The notes beneath the pieces are model-generated. The model did not search any database. It was not told the DNA's origin and saw only the letters and a program-made list of their open reading frames with translations. 30,280 bases of DNA from the NCBI GenBank assembly GCA_903854805.1, contig CAINXK010000098.1:1-30280 (forward strand), read 5' to 3'. A program made the position numbers and the translations under genes. This document shows, piece after piece, positions 1-8,465 of the stretch. How positions within the stretch are numbered: position 1 is the first letter of the stretch; each line of letters starts with the position of its first letter. Origin of the DNA: an uncultured Anaerolineae bacterium (GTDB taxonomy: Bacteria > Chloroflexota > Anaerolineae > Anaerolineales > Villigracilaceae).

Positions 1-404
1 AGCGTGGCCGGGATGCGCGCCGTCATACTGGCCGCGGCATTTCCGCAGGGCAGGCAGATATTGGCTGTACTGCTGGCAGCTGGCGATGATGTGCCAGCGC
101 CTGGCTGAACAGCTGTATTTGAGAGCACAAAAGCTGGGCTGGCTGGCGTACCCGGCGCAGCAGCCGTCAGCGAGGCTGTGGCCTGCTCAAGGGTTGCCTG
201 AACCTGGGTAGCAGTAACCGTGCCAGTAGGCGCTGGCGGTGTGAGACTGGCCGTTGGAGAGGCTGTCAGAGCAGCTGGGCGCGTCTTGACCTCCGCGAAA
301 GTCAGCGAAACAGCTGCGGTCCTGATTGGCGCTGACTGCGGCCCGGCAGGCAGGCACGATACCAGAAAAAAAGCGCCGACTATCAACAAGAATGATTTTC
401 GCAT
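1..404 (-). CDS. Putative lipoprotein, partial (runs off left edge)
   Basis: The reading frame is open from an ATG at 404 to the left edge (about 134 codons), so the C-terminus is missing. The first 17 residues form a lipoprotein signal: Arg-Lys near the start, a hydrophobic stretch, then L-V-S-C with C17 as the likely lipidated cysteine. After the signal comes a low-complexity stretch rich in Ala, Thr, Pro and Ser, typical of an extracellular linker, and a later C-L-P-C pair near the truncated end. No catalytic domain is visible. The ATG overlaps the stop codon of the upstream folate enzyme (TAATG), which indicates translational coupling and one transcript. There is no strong Shine-Dalgarno sequence, which fits coupling. 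The function is unknown; the cell-surface location is inferred from the signal. Confidence 0.7.
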   Translation of the reverse strand, partial: MRKSFLLIVGAFFLVSCLPAGPQSAPIRTAAVSLTFAEVKTRPAALTASPTASLTPPAPTGTVTATQVQATLEQATASLTAAAPGTPASPAFVLSNTAVQPGAGTSSPAASSTANICLPCGNAAASMTARIPAT

Positions 405-1930
405 TAAAAACTGAAACCTGCGCGGGTTACAAGTATCTGGCGGATTTCCACTTCAAGACCGGCCGCCCGGGATTCAAGCTGACTCAATTCACTCAAGAGC
501 GGCAAACCAGCATTCTTGTTTGTCAGGTTATTAAGATTGATGCGCACATTCGTCCCGGCAGCCGTCAGGGCGGCACGCGCCAGGGCCGCACCTGAAGCGC
601 CATCACTGATCGCGTTCAGATTGCCGTCAGCCGCCACCAAGGCTGCCAGCTCAATTACCCGCACAGCCTTACGGGCAGCTTCCAACGGCACCAGCGCGGC
701 AGTCATGGTGGCTTTTTCAATTTCCACAGCGCGTTCCTGTTCCTGTTGATCGCTGCCCCTGGGCAGCTTGAAGGCTGTCAAAATTGTCGCAAAAGCAGCG
801 GCATCTTCGTCCACAGCCGCATTCAAGCTGGCACGCAAAGCCTCCGACTCTACCAAAATGGTTTTCATCTGCTCTTCCACCCCGGCATATTTCTTCCTGC
901 CAATCGATAGACCCGCCACCATCGAAACAAGTGCCGCACCCATTGCGCCCGCATATGCCGCCGCCGATCCGCCGCCGGGGGCCGGGACTGCCGCGGCTAA
1001 CTGGTCAAGGAAGCTTGGCGCCTGTGGCGCCTGGGCAGCCGCAGAAGCCAGGCGAGTCTCGAGTACCTGATCCGGAGTAAACTGGTCAAGCTGGGTATAC
1101 CAGACAGCCGCGTCGATCAAAGCGTCCTGTGGGACCAATCCAACCATTTCAGTATGGTGCAGGCCCACCCCATAGCGCAGTGCCTCGCGCCGGATGGTTT
1201 CAACCACGCGCGCAATCGGTGTCTGGCGATAGTCCGTCAGATTCATCGAAACCTGAGCGCGCCCATCCACCATGAAGCCGGCCGCTTTAACATATCGGAA
1301 GCCACCCGAGGATTGACGCACCGCCTTGGCGATGGTCTTCGCAATGGAAACATCAGCGCTGGTCAGATAAACATTGAAAGCCACCAAAGGCGCCCGCGCG
1401 CCGATCACAGTTGCGCCCGCGCTTCCCAGGTGTGCCGGACCAAAATCCGGTTGGCGTTCGGGGTTGATTTCCACATCAGCTTTCAGACCTTCATACTGGC
1501 CCCTGCGAATAACTTCCAGGTTGGTACGCTCTGGACGACTGGCCGCTGCCTCATATAAATACACCGGAATTCCAAGTTCCGCACCAACCTTTTGCCCCAG
1601 TCGCCGAGCCATTTCAACACAGTCAGCCATGCTAACACCCGCGATCGGCACGAAGGGCACAACATCTGTGGCGCCGATACGCGGATGCTCACCGGTGTGC
1701 GCGTTCATGTCGATCAATTCAGCAGCCTTTTGGACGGCACGAAAAGCCGCTTCTTCCACTGCAGCCGGAGAGCCGGCAAAGGTCAACACCGTGCGGTTGT
1801 GGTCCATATCTGATGAGCGGTCCAGGATACTCACCCCGGGCACGGCCGCAGCGGCGAGCACAATCTGGTCCACCACTTCCGGCCGGCGCGCTTCAGAAAA
1901 GTTGGGTATGCATTCAACAATAGGGTTCAT
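404..1930 (-). CDS. Glutamate formimidoyltransferase / formimidoyl-THF cyclodeaminase (bifunctional)
   Basis: This predicted 508-residue cytosolic enzyme would move the formimino group from formiminoglutamate (histidine breakdown) to tetrahydrofolate and then release ammonia to give methenyl-THF. Residues 1 to about 295 are the formiminotransferase part. They start MNPIVECIPNFSE and contain HTGEHPRIGATD; H82 matches the catalytic histidine position of the mammalian enzyme. From about residue 308 there is an all-helical cyclodeaminase domain with the glycine-rich VPAPGGGSAAA motif and a late SDGASGAAL segment. The length is close to the mammalian fused protein (about 540). The frame extends upstream to 2008, but the family start motif and a GGAAA-type site place the start at 1930. 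The two activities are separate proteins in many bacteria. It is followed without a gap by a lipoprotein gene. Confidence 0.92.
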   Translation of the reverse strand: MNPIVECIPNFSEARRPEVVDQIVLAAAAVPGVSILDRSSDMDHNRTVLTFAGSPAAVEEAAFRAVQKAAELIDMNAHTGEHPRIGATDVVPFVPIAGVSMADCVEMARRLGQKVGAELGIPVYLYEAAASRPERTNLEVIRRGQYEGLKADVEINPERQPDFGPAHLGSAGATVIGARAPLVAFNVYLTSADVSIAKTIAKAVRQSSGGFRYVKAAGFMVDGRAQVSMNLTDYRQTPIARVVETIRREALRYGVGLHHTEMVGLVPQDALIDAAVWYTQLDQFTPDQVLETRLASAAAQAPQAPSFLDQLAAAVPAPGGGSAAAYAGAMGAALVSMVAGLSIGRKKYAGVEEQMKTILVESEALRASLNAAVDEDAAAFATILTAFKLPRGSDQQEQERAVEIEKATMTAALVPLEAARKAVRVIELAALVAADGNLNAISDGASGAALARAALTAAGTNVRINLNNLTNKNAGLPLLSELSQLESRAAGLEVEIRQILVTRAGFSF

Positions 1931-2524
1931 TTTTGTATTTTCCGTTTTGATAGATCCGAATTTAGCTCTAACGGTTTGGATTCGAGATTCGTAAACCAGC
2001 CTATCCAATTTCTTCAGTAAATTGCAGGCGAATTATGCCACACTGCAGCTTTCTCGAAAGGGTTTTTAAGCATTGGTATCCAACATTCTCGCCCAGCAGA
2101 TGATTCATCGCCGAATTCCTACCCGGATGGCCATAGCGCTGCGCAACCCTTGGCCCTTGCCAGCCGGCGGCATAAGCGTTAGTTTTCCTTACGCGCGGGC
2201 GGCAAGCCATTCTCGTTCAAATCGCGGAAGACAGAACCGGCCTCGGTGTTGATCAAACCAGATTGGTTCAGCGTAGTCATATTTATTGGGTTGGGACTTT
2301 CAGAATGAATGGGAGCATACCGGTTCTCCATTTCGATCATTTCACAGATTTTAGTTGAAATAATTCAGAAACGCGAGTCCGGAAGCAGTCAATCTAACAA
2401 TGCACATCCTTGTAGTCATGTTTATTAATGCCAACCCCATCCGGGATGTGCCAGGCTCCCGGTTCCAACCGGATTAGTGGCATAATAGAGAGGTCGTACC
2501 CACAACTGCACAAAGGAATAAGGC
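1931..2524. other. Intergenic region, 594 bases, no recognised gene
   Basis: This stretch separates the folate operon (minus) from the peptidase gene (plus), so it should hold two divergent promoters. I see no RNA gene and no clear repeat. The only coding hint is a 53-codon minus-strand frame at 2179-2340, listed separately. A CATAAT hexamer near 2473-2478 could be the -10 of the peptidase gene, but no convincing -35 lies at the right distance. Confidence 0.5.
2179..2340 (-). CDS. Doubtful 53-aa ORF, possibly a gene remnant
   Basis: This is a minus-strand frame from an ATG at 2340 to a TAA at 2179-2181, with further in-frame ATGs at 2331 and 2280. No Shine-Dalgarno sequence precedes any of them. 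The C-terminal part contains VFRDLNENG, which resembles the short FxDLNKNGxxDPYED segment near the N-terminus of many family 3 glycoside hydrolases. The frame stops right after this motif, and I could not follow the similarity into another frame. It may be a real small gene, the decayed start of a beta-glucosidase gene, or chance. Confidence 0.25.
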   Translation of the reverse strand: MIEMENRYAPIHSESPNPINMTTLNQSGLINTEAGSVFRDLNENGLPPARKEN

Positions 2525-3859
2525 ATGACCAGTACAGCCAGCCAGCCCACACCCATCCACAGCCAACCCGTCAAACTTCTGCAAGACTTGATCCGTTTCA
2601 ACACCACCAACCCACCTGGTAACGAAGCCGGGTGCATCGAATACATCAACACCCTGCTTGGCGAAGCCGGCATCCCGACCACCATCCTTGGCAAGACACC
2701 CTCACGAACCAATCTCATCGCACGGCTGAAAGGCCGCGGCACAGCCGCGCCTCTGCTGCTTTATGGTCACGTCGATGTCGTCACCACCGAAAACCAAACC
2801 TGGCAACACCCACCTTTTGCGGCTGAAATTGCAGACGGTTTCATCTGGGGGCGCGGTGCCCTTGATATGAAGAGCGGCGTAGCCATGTTCCTGGCCGCCT
2901 TCTTGAAGGCCAAGGCTGAGGGCGCCGAGCTGCCCGGAGATGTGATCTTCTGCGCCCTGGCTGATGAAGAAAGCGGCGGCAACTTTGGGGCCCGTTTCCT
3001 GATTGAAGAACATGCCGAATTATTCATGGATGTACGCTACGCCCTGGGTGAGTTCGGCGGGTTTAATATGAACATGGCAGGTAAACGCATCTACCCGGTT
3101 ATGATTTCAGAAAAACAAACCTGTGGGATTAAAATGACCTTCCATGGCCGGGGCGGTCACGCTTCCATGCCGGTCCAGGGCGGTGCCATGGCAAAAGCCG
3201 CGCGTGCCTTGCACCTGCTTGACAGGCATAGGCTGCCATACCACCTGACCCCTCCCGCGCACCTGATGATTGATGGCATAGCGAATGCCATCGGCGGCAT
3301 CCCAGGCCTGCTTCTGCGCCAGGCGGCCAACCCCTGGTTGGGCGATATCATCATCAAACTGCTTGGCAGCAGTGGCGAAGTTTTCCTGCCGTTGTTTCAC
3401 AACACTGTCAGCCCAACCATCCTGCAAGCCAGCGAAAAAATCAACGTCATACCATCCGAGGTATCCATCGGAATGGATGGACGCCTGCTGCCCGGCTTCA
3501 GTCCGCATGTAATCGAGCAGGAACTACGCGCCTTGCTTGGCAGTGACTTCAAATTGGAAATCAGCGAATTTGATCCTGGGCCTGGCAAACCGGATATGGC
3601 CCTTTTTGGCTCCTTGAAGAAAACCCTCGAGACGCTCGATCCCAGCGGCGTGGCAATCCCCTTGCTGCTGAGTGCCGTAACCGATGCGCGTTTCTTTACC
3701 CGGCTCGGGATTCAAACCTACGGTTTTACCCCGCTCAAACTTCCGCAGGACTTCAATTTCATCAGTACGATCCACGCCGCAGATGAGCGCCTGCCAGTTG
3801 ATGCGCTTGATTTTGGTGTACAAGCCATTCACCAGGTCTTGCTGGCCAACAGGCCATAA
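2525..3859 (+). CDS. M20 family metallopeptidase (dipeptidase/deacylase type)
   Basis: This 444-residue zinc hydrolase of the M20 (ArgE/DapE/CPG2) superfamily probably removes an amino acid or acyl group from a small peptide-like substrate in the cytosol. The full set of metal and catalytic motifs is visible: LLLYGHVDVV (H82 ligand, D84 support), GRGALDMKSG (D114 bridging ligand), ADEESGG (E148 general base, E149 ligand) and a C-terminal IHAADERLP histidine ligand. The FHGRGGHAS segment belongs to the inserted dimerisation domain. There is no signal peptide. The ATG at 2525 follows AAGGA at 2513-2517 with normal spacing. The gene stands alone and converges on the lipoprotein gene, with about 65 bases between their ends. 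The exact substrate cannot be read from sequence. Confidence 0.88.
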   Translation: MTSTASQPTPIHSQPVKLLQDLIRFNTTNPPGNEAGCIEYINTLLGEAGIPTTILGKTPSRTNLIARLKGRGTAAPLLLYGHVDVVTTENQTWQHPPFAAEIADGFIWGRGALDMKSGVAMFLAAFLKAKAEGAELPGDVIFCALADEESGGNFGARFLIEEHAELFMDVRYALGEFGGFNMNMAGKRIYPVMISEKQTCGIKMTFHGRGGHASMPVQGGAMAKAARALHLLDRHRLPYHLTPPAHLMIDGIANAIGGIPGLLLRQAANPWLGDIIIKLLGSSGEVFLPLFHNTVSPTILQASEKINVIPSEVSIGMDGRLLPGFSPHVIEQELRALLGSDFKLEISEFDPGPGKPDMALFGSLKKTLETLDPSGVAIPLLLSAVTDARFFTRLGIQTYGFTPLKLPQDFNFISTIHAADERLPVDALDFGVQAIHQVLLANRP

Positions 3860-3924
3860 GAACCACCGTTCGGGGCAGGTTCCGCGTTCAGGCCCTGCCG
3901 GCGTTTATATTTCATCCAAAAATA

Positions 3925-6441
3925 CTATTTCGTAACACCCATCATGCGCGGGAACCAATACCAAAGCAAATCAGCCGCCATTTTTCCGCGTATTGAGGAC
4001 GACTTATCCATCAACGACACGGGTGGATAATATCCGCGGCTGATGAAACCACCAACCCAATCACGTTGGTTGGTTGCTTGCAGCATTGCCTGGTACAGGT
4101 CCGCCTGACCTTTCAAGTCAAGCTCTGCTGAAGGCAAATCTGGGTTTGGACGAGCAAGAGCCAACCAATTCAGACAACCTGATCCTGCAGACGGTACACA
4201 GCCCATGGCAGCCCCTTTGGCGGAGGGATAATTAATCGCAATGACTGCGCCTTTTTGTGCAGATAACAGAAATGGCACAATATCCTTATCCAACATCTCA
4301 ACAGCTGCATTCGTCATTGCCTCCACATCCGCACTCGGGTTTACAGCCAGCGGGGCAGACCAGAGCAAGTAGAAGGCATAAAACTCGTCCATAAAAACTG
4401 GTGCTGGCAGCATTGGGCTGCCAGAATACGGATGTGCCCACAGGATCAGGCCTGGAAAATGCTGTCGTACCTCAGCCAGAATACTGCGCCAACGGCCTTC
4501 CGCATCTGCTGGAACATTCGATGGGCTCCCATCAACCAGCAGCCCCCCCGGAAGAGACGGTAAGACAGCTTCGCCGCCCAAAACCAACGCCTGTGAACCT
4601 GATTGTGCAGCCAGATCGGCATGATAAATGGCAAAAGCCCGGTAACGCTCGAACCAGGTGTTCCACCATTCTGGCGTTCGCGGTGCATTCTGCCAAAAAT
4701 CGGCATTCGAAGGCGTCAAGCGCGGAGTCGCAAATATGGCAACATTAAGGTTCTGAGCCCGACCGTACTGGGCAGCTTGAATAACATCAGCCCACAACGG
4801 ATCGAACCCTGGTATCGGGCTAAAAACCAGAGGCGCAGATAAACTGGCAGTCCAGCTGGGTGTCAGCACCACATAACTTGATCCCAATCCCTGAACGTTC
4901 TGCATCGCCTGCGGAACAAGTGTCGGCCAGGTCGGAGAATAATTCGGAGAAAACTCAACACCTGCCCAAAAAGCTGCCGGCCGAGCCTTGACAGGTACCG
5001 CAATCAGCGCAGCCGGCTCAGATTCTGGCCACCACGCCCAGCCAGTGACATTCTCCTGAATGTTTTCTCCAAGCAGGCTCGTACTTACCGTGCGACCTTG
5101 CGCATCCGCACCAATTGTTTGAACATCATCGGCAGACCCGCATTGGTCATTTCTACAATAACGATAGTGAAACGACCCAAGCATATTCAGTGGACTGTAC
5201 AGTTTGTAGACCCAATGGTTGTTGCCCAATGGCCACATCGGCAAAGGTTCGGTCCAACCGAAAGGATTAAACTGAATCGAAATAGTCTCACCCACTGGAG
5301 TATAGGTTGGCACGGTTACATCAAACAAGATTGGTGCTGAATCTTTTCCAGCCTGCCAGGTCGAGACTGTATCATCGACAACAACATCATTCGCAGGCAC
5401 AATCAACTGGCGGAGTAGAAAAGAAGTATCGCTGGCATGTTCCGCATTCCAAAATCCATCTCCAAGCGTATATTTATAACGAACATCCGTCCCAACCGCC
5501 AGACGTAAACTCACACTCTGCCGGCCATCCGCCATAACCGTCAGGATTGGCATCCGCGTCGACAGGGTGCTGACCCCACTGCTTAGATCCGCGAAACAAT
5601 TTCCCAATTGCAAAAGATTGCCGGCCAGACGAACTGGTGCGCCCGCCACAGTATCAGTCGGCACACTGGCTACAAACGTCACCTGCACTGTCGGCAGCAG
5701 CTTGAGCCCAATTGGGGCATTTGTAACCAGCCCATTGGCCACGGAAGCACCCTGCTGAAAAATTGAATAGGCCCCGTCAAGTGCAATTGCGCCTAATAGA
5801 TGCGTCCCCTCAGGTAATCCTTCCAGAATAAATTGTCCGAGCGAATCGCTCAAAGTGCTGACCCCACCGGCAGTCACCAGGATATTCGGGATTGGGCTGC
5901 CAGTGCCTACATCCGAAACAACCCCAGTGATTTTGCCAGTCGGACCTGCGAAAGCACTATCGGACCACGAAGCCACTTTATCTTCAACGTTACCCGGTCC
6001 GCTCACGTTATAAATTCGGTAGCGAACAGGTAGACCCAATGCAGTATCCTCAATTGCTGGCACGGCTCCCTGACGATAGTAGCGATATTTGATGACAGAA
6101 TTCAGACCTAAAGGAAGTTTTACCGTCAAATGCTGAGCATCCACAGGAGTCATGGCATAAAAGGTCGGGTTTAGTCCCAACCCGGTCACATCGTCAAGCA
6201 GCCCAATGACCAGACTTTCTCCAGGGTTTAGCGCCATCGGAATGGAAACTGTAAAAGTAATTTCAGCCAGTGCCACCGGGGTTGCTGTTGCACCTGAACC
6301 TGGATTGGCTCCCGGAACCTGGGTGGGCGGATTGATATACTTATTGAAATCTATTAATGACCACGTACATGCGAGGCTGCTAAGACCAATCATACACACT
6401 GCCATCCAGCGCATCCATCTCGATCGATAAAGGTAGTTCAT
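3925..6441 (-). CDS. Large lipoprotein: three CBM20-like repeats, TTR-like domain, glycosidase-like barrel
   Basis: This 838-residue secreted protein starts at an ATG preceded by a strong GGAGGAG site; an upstream in-frame ATG at 6489 lacks one. An arginine-containing N-terminus, a hydrophobic segment and L-A-C (C25) suggest a lipoprotein. Three beta-rich units follow at about 58-160, 251-363 and 370-470. Each opens with a pattern like ITFTVSIP or VTFVASVP, has a basic-aromatic strand (KYRYYR, RYKYTLGD, HYRYCR), and ends near D-x-V-x-x-W or a variant; this resembles starch-binding CBM20 domains. A carboxypeptidase-regulatory (transthyretin-like) domain lies between the first two, at about 169-235. 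Residues from about 488 look like a TIM barrel of the GH113-like kind, with GGEAVLPS (E624) as a possible acid/base. A surface carbohydrate-binding or degrading role is inferred. Confidence 0.7.
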   Translation of the reverse strand: MNYLYRSRWMRWMAVCMIGLSSLACTWSLIDFNKYINPPTQVPGANPGSGATATPVALAEITFTVSIPMALNPGESLVIGLLDDVTGLGLNPTFYAMTPVDAQHLTVKLPLGLNSVIKYRYYRQGAVPAIEDTALGLPVRYRIYNVSGPGNVEDKVASWSDSAFAGPTGKITGVVSDVGTGSPIPNILVTAGGVSTLSDSLGQFILEGLPEGTHLLGAIALDGAYSIFQQGASVANGLVTNAPIGLKLLPTVQVTFVASVPTDTVAGAPVRLAGNLLQLGNCFADLSSGVSTLSTRMPILTVMADGRQSVSLRLAVGTDVRYKYTLGDGFWNAEHASDTSFLLRQLIVPANDVVVDDTVSTWQAGKDSAPILFDVTVPTYTPVGETISIQFNPFGWTEPLPMWPLGNNHWVYKLYSPLNMLGSFHYRYCRNDQCGSADDVQTIGADAQGRTVSTSLLGENIQENVTGWAWWPESEPAALIAVPVKARPAAFWAGVEFSPNYSPTWPTLVPQAMQNVQGLGSSYVVLTPSWTASLSAPLVFSPIPGFDPLWADVIQAAQYGRAQNLNVAIFATPRLTPSNADFWQNAPRTPEWWNTWFERYRAFAIYHADLAAQSGSQALVLGGEAVLPSLPGGLLVDGSPSNVPADAEGRWRSILAEVRQHFPGLILWAHPYSGSPMLPAPVFMDEFYAFYLLWSAPLAVNPSADVEAMTNAAVEMLDKDIVPFLLSAQKGAVIAINYPSAKGAAMGCVPSAGSGCLNWLALARPNPDLPSAELDLKGQADLYQAMLQATNQRDWVGGFISRGYYPPVSLMDKSSSIRGKMAADLLWYWFPRMMGVTK

Positions 6442-6560
6442 TCTCTCTCCTCCACACAACCATCTGTCGGCATCAGATGAAAACATCAAGCGCCTGTTAA
6501 ATATAGTTATATTTTATGCTGATTCGGAAAAAATTACAGTCTATGACCGTCTTAAAATAA

Positions 6561-6600
6561 AAACGCAAAGCCACAAAGGGAACCTCTGCGCCTCTGCGTA
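6561..6600. repeat. Possible interspersed CACAAAGG / CTCTGCGCCTCTGCGT element
   Basis: This short intergenic stretch combines AAACGCAAAGCCACAAAGGG with CTCTGCGCCTCTGCGT. The halves form an imperfect inverted repeat (ACGCAAAG against an inverted CTCTGCGT), and CTCTGCG is repeated in tandem. From memory, near-identical strings occur as scattered repeats in many environmental genomes; only one copy is in this window. Confidence 0.4.
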
Positions 6601-6645
6601 ATTAATAATCGATGGTTTGACAACCAGGAGCAACTTTCGGCTATA

Positions 6646-7575
6646 CTAAACTGCAGCTGCTGGTTTTTCTGAACCTCGACTGGAAATCTGGGCGATCCAA
6701 CTGAACAAAATAGACAAGAAGTAGAGACCCGTCATCGGCGCCATCACCAGTGCCATATTTACCGGATCGACTGTCGGCGTTATTACCGCAGCCAAAACAG
6801 AGATAAGTACGACCGCCAACCTCCATTGTTTGAGCAAAGTTTTGGGTTGAATAAAGCCCATCGCTGAAATCCCAAATATGACCAGCGGAAATTCAAAAGC
6901 AACGCCTATCCAGAACATCAGGCTGGTGATGAATTCAAAATAAGATGCCGGACGCAGTTTGGTGGCGATTCCCAAAAAACCAATCAAAAAAGGCAGCGCA
7001 GTCGGCAACATCAGGTAATACGCAAAAGCCATGCCTCCCATAAAAAATACAAGCGCAAGCGGTATCGAAAACAAGCCCAGCTGTTTGGAGCGCGGCATAA
7101 TTCCAGGTGCAAAGAACAACCACAATTCAAACGCAATATAGGGCGTTGCCAGTGCAATTCCAGAGATCAGGGCCACTTTCATATACACGCCAATAGATTC
7201 AGTTACCTCAATCGCCTGCAGGTTCTGCAATCCGCCAACGGGCACAGCTAAAAATATAATTAAATCCTGGGTAAACCAAAACGAGATACCAACCGTAACG
7301 ACAAGTGCCAATAACGAACGTAGCAAATGCTGGCGTACGTCATCCAACTGTTCCAAAATTTCTAACGGACTTTGAAAGGCATCCATAACCGCTTCTAAAG
7401 CGGGTCTGTCATCCGGAACTTCATTTAAGAATCGTGATATACGATTATTATTGAAGCGGGTCATGACCGGACGCAACAACCAACCGAGTAAACGAAAAGG
7501 CAGGCTGATCAACCACCAGATCAGCCTGAACGGGGCAAGTAAACCCCACTTAAGAGCGCGGCGAAGTTTTTCCAT
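6646..7575 (-). CDS. tatC: Sec-independent protein translocase TatC
   Basis: TatC is the membrane receptor of the twin-arginine pathway; it binds signal peptides of folded exported proteins together with a TatA/B-type partner. This 309-residue copy has six predicted membrane segments. It keeps LWLFFAPG (like E. coli VWAFIAP), GMAFAYY in the middle, and AFEFP, which retains the glutamate of helix 4. Two features are unusual. An extension of about 65 residues rich in hydrophobic and arginine residues precedes the usual start. The glutamate that follows WxFxxPxxxxxE in E. coli (E103) is serine here (S163 in PRSKQLG). The D79-x-R81 pair replaces the usual E-L-R. AAGG precedes the ATG. The gene lies 6 bases after the TatA/B-like gene and is last in the operon. 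Confidence 0.92.
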   Translation of the reverse strand: MEKLRRALKWGLLAPFRLIWWLISLPFRLLGWLLRPVMTRFNNNRISRFLNEVPDDRPALEAVMDAFQSPLEILEQLDDVRQHLLRSLLALVVTVGISFWFTQDLIIFLAVPVGGLQNLQAIEVTESIGVYMKVALISGIALATPYIAFELWLFFAPGIMPRSKQLGLFSIPLALVFFMGGMAFAYYLMLPTALPFLIGFLGIATKLRPASYFEFITSLMFWIGVAFEFPLVIFGISAMGFIQPKTLLKQWRLAVVLISVLAAVITPTVDPVNMALVMAPMTGLYFLSILFSWIAQISSRGSEKPAAAV

Positions 7576-7581
7576 GGGACC

Positions 7582-8004
7582 TTAGGATTCTGTTGGAGTG
7601 ATTGGCCCGGATTGGGTATCCGGTATATTTACGGTAGGAGAAACAATTGAAGAAGAATCAGGATTGGATGCCGGCTTGGGCAGACCCAATTCAGTGTTGG
7701 GATCAAAAACCTGGGCTTCATCAAAGATTCTTTTCGGATCAAAGGCTGGTCTCAGATTATTGGTCACGCCTTGCACTTCCCGTTGCAGATCTTCCAACCC
7801 GGCCTCTCTGACCAGCTTGGTAGGCAACTGCTGAAGCTCATCACCTGTCCGGCGCAAGGCTAGCCAGGTTGGGGATGTCAGGAAATTTCTCAAGACCTTG
7901 CCAATAGTACGACCTGCCGCGATCATGTCTTTGGGTCCGAGCAAAATGAGCGCAATTAAAACAATAAAAGCAAATTCTGGAACACCCACACCAAGAATTT
8001 CCAT
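7582..8004 (-). CDS. Twin-arginine translocase TatA/TatB-family protein
   Basis: This 140-residue protein has the standard TatA/B layout: a single N-terminal membrane helix (about residues 8-23, starting VPEFAFIVLIALILLGPK), the GPK hinge, an amphipathic helix (about 28-60), and a long polar tail rich in Pro, Ser, Asn and Thr. Together with the adjacent TatC it would form the folded-protein export machine of the cytoplasmic membrane. The Pro-Glu before the helix and the long tail look more TatB-like, but TatA and TatB cannot be separated by eye. Its ATG overlaps the nusB stop (TAATG), so translation is probably coupled, and tatC starts 6 bases after its stop. Confidence 0.88.
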   Translation of the reverse strand: MEILGVGVPEFAFIVLIALILLGPKDMIAAGRTIGKVLRNFLTSPTWLALRRTGDELQQLPTKLVREAGLEDLQREVQGVTNNLRPAFDPKRIFDEAQVFDPNTELGLPKPASNPDSSSIVSPTVNIPDTQSGPITPTES

Positions 8005-8459
8005 TACGCCAAACCTTTCTTAAATTGCTGTCTAATCTCATGCTCGCGGTCTGCCAGGCTGCCCAACACTCCATTAATGAATCGGGGGGCATTGTCAGAG
8101 CCATAAAGCTTGGCAAGTTCTACCGCCTCGTTGATCGCTACTTTGACCGGTGTTATGGCAGATATTGCGAATTCCCAGGTGGCGATGCGCAATATATTAC
8201 GATCAATCGCCGCAATCTGGTCAAAAGGCCATTCGGGAGCATATGTGGCAATCACGTCATCCATTTTTTCGGCGATGGGAAGTACTCCAAAAATGATCTG
8301 GCGCGTAAAATCCACCAGCTCTTTGGAGAGAACTTCCTGACCTTCAGGCTGCATCTCTTCCAACCGCTCTTCTAATACGATGCCGGGCAAATGTCCGGTC
8401 ATATCTACTTCGTAAAGTACTTGCAGGGCGAGGGATCGCGCCCTGGTGCGGGATTTCAT
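8004..8459 (-). CDS. nusB: Transcription antitermination factor NusB
   Basis: This 151-residue all-helical protein pairs with ribosomal protein S10 (NusE) on boxA RNA to prevent early termination of rRNA transcription. Recognisable segments are the N-terminal RTRARSLALQVLYEVD, the central IDRNILRIATWE (family pattern DxxILRxAxxE), and VAINEAVELAKLYGSDNAPRF followed by INGVLGSLA, which match the conserved C-terminal helices (usual pattern FVNGVL). The length is typical. It is in the common arrangement directly after a Gls24/Asp23 gene (6-base gap), and its stop overlaps the start of the Tat gene. Confidence 0.95.
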   Translation of the reverse strand: MKSRTRARSLALQVLYEVDMTGHLPGIVLEERLEEMQPEGQEVLSKELVDFTRQIIFGVLPIAEKMDDVIATYAPEWPFDQIAAIDRNILRIATWEFAISAITPVKVAINEAVELAKLYGSDNAPRFINGVLGSLADREHEIRQQFKKGLA

Positions 8460-8465
8460 AATGGT

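Noticed and set aside
1374..1994. 206-codon open frame antisense to the folate enzyme
   Set aside because: It is composed of low-complexity Ala/Ser/Arg/Pro, as expected from the reverse strand of a GC-biased gene.
3874..3899. GGCAGG/CCTGCC stem between the converging peptidase and lipoprotein genes
   Set aside because: A 6-base stem with a 14-base loop and no T-run is not a convincing terminator.
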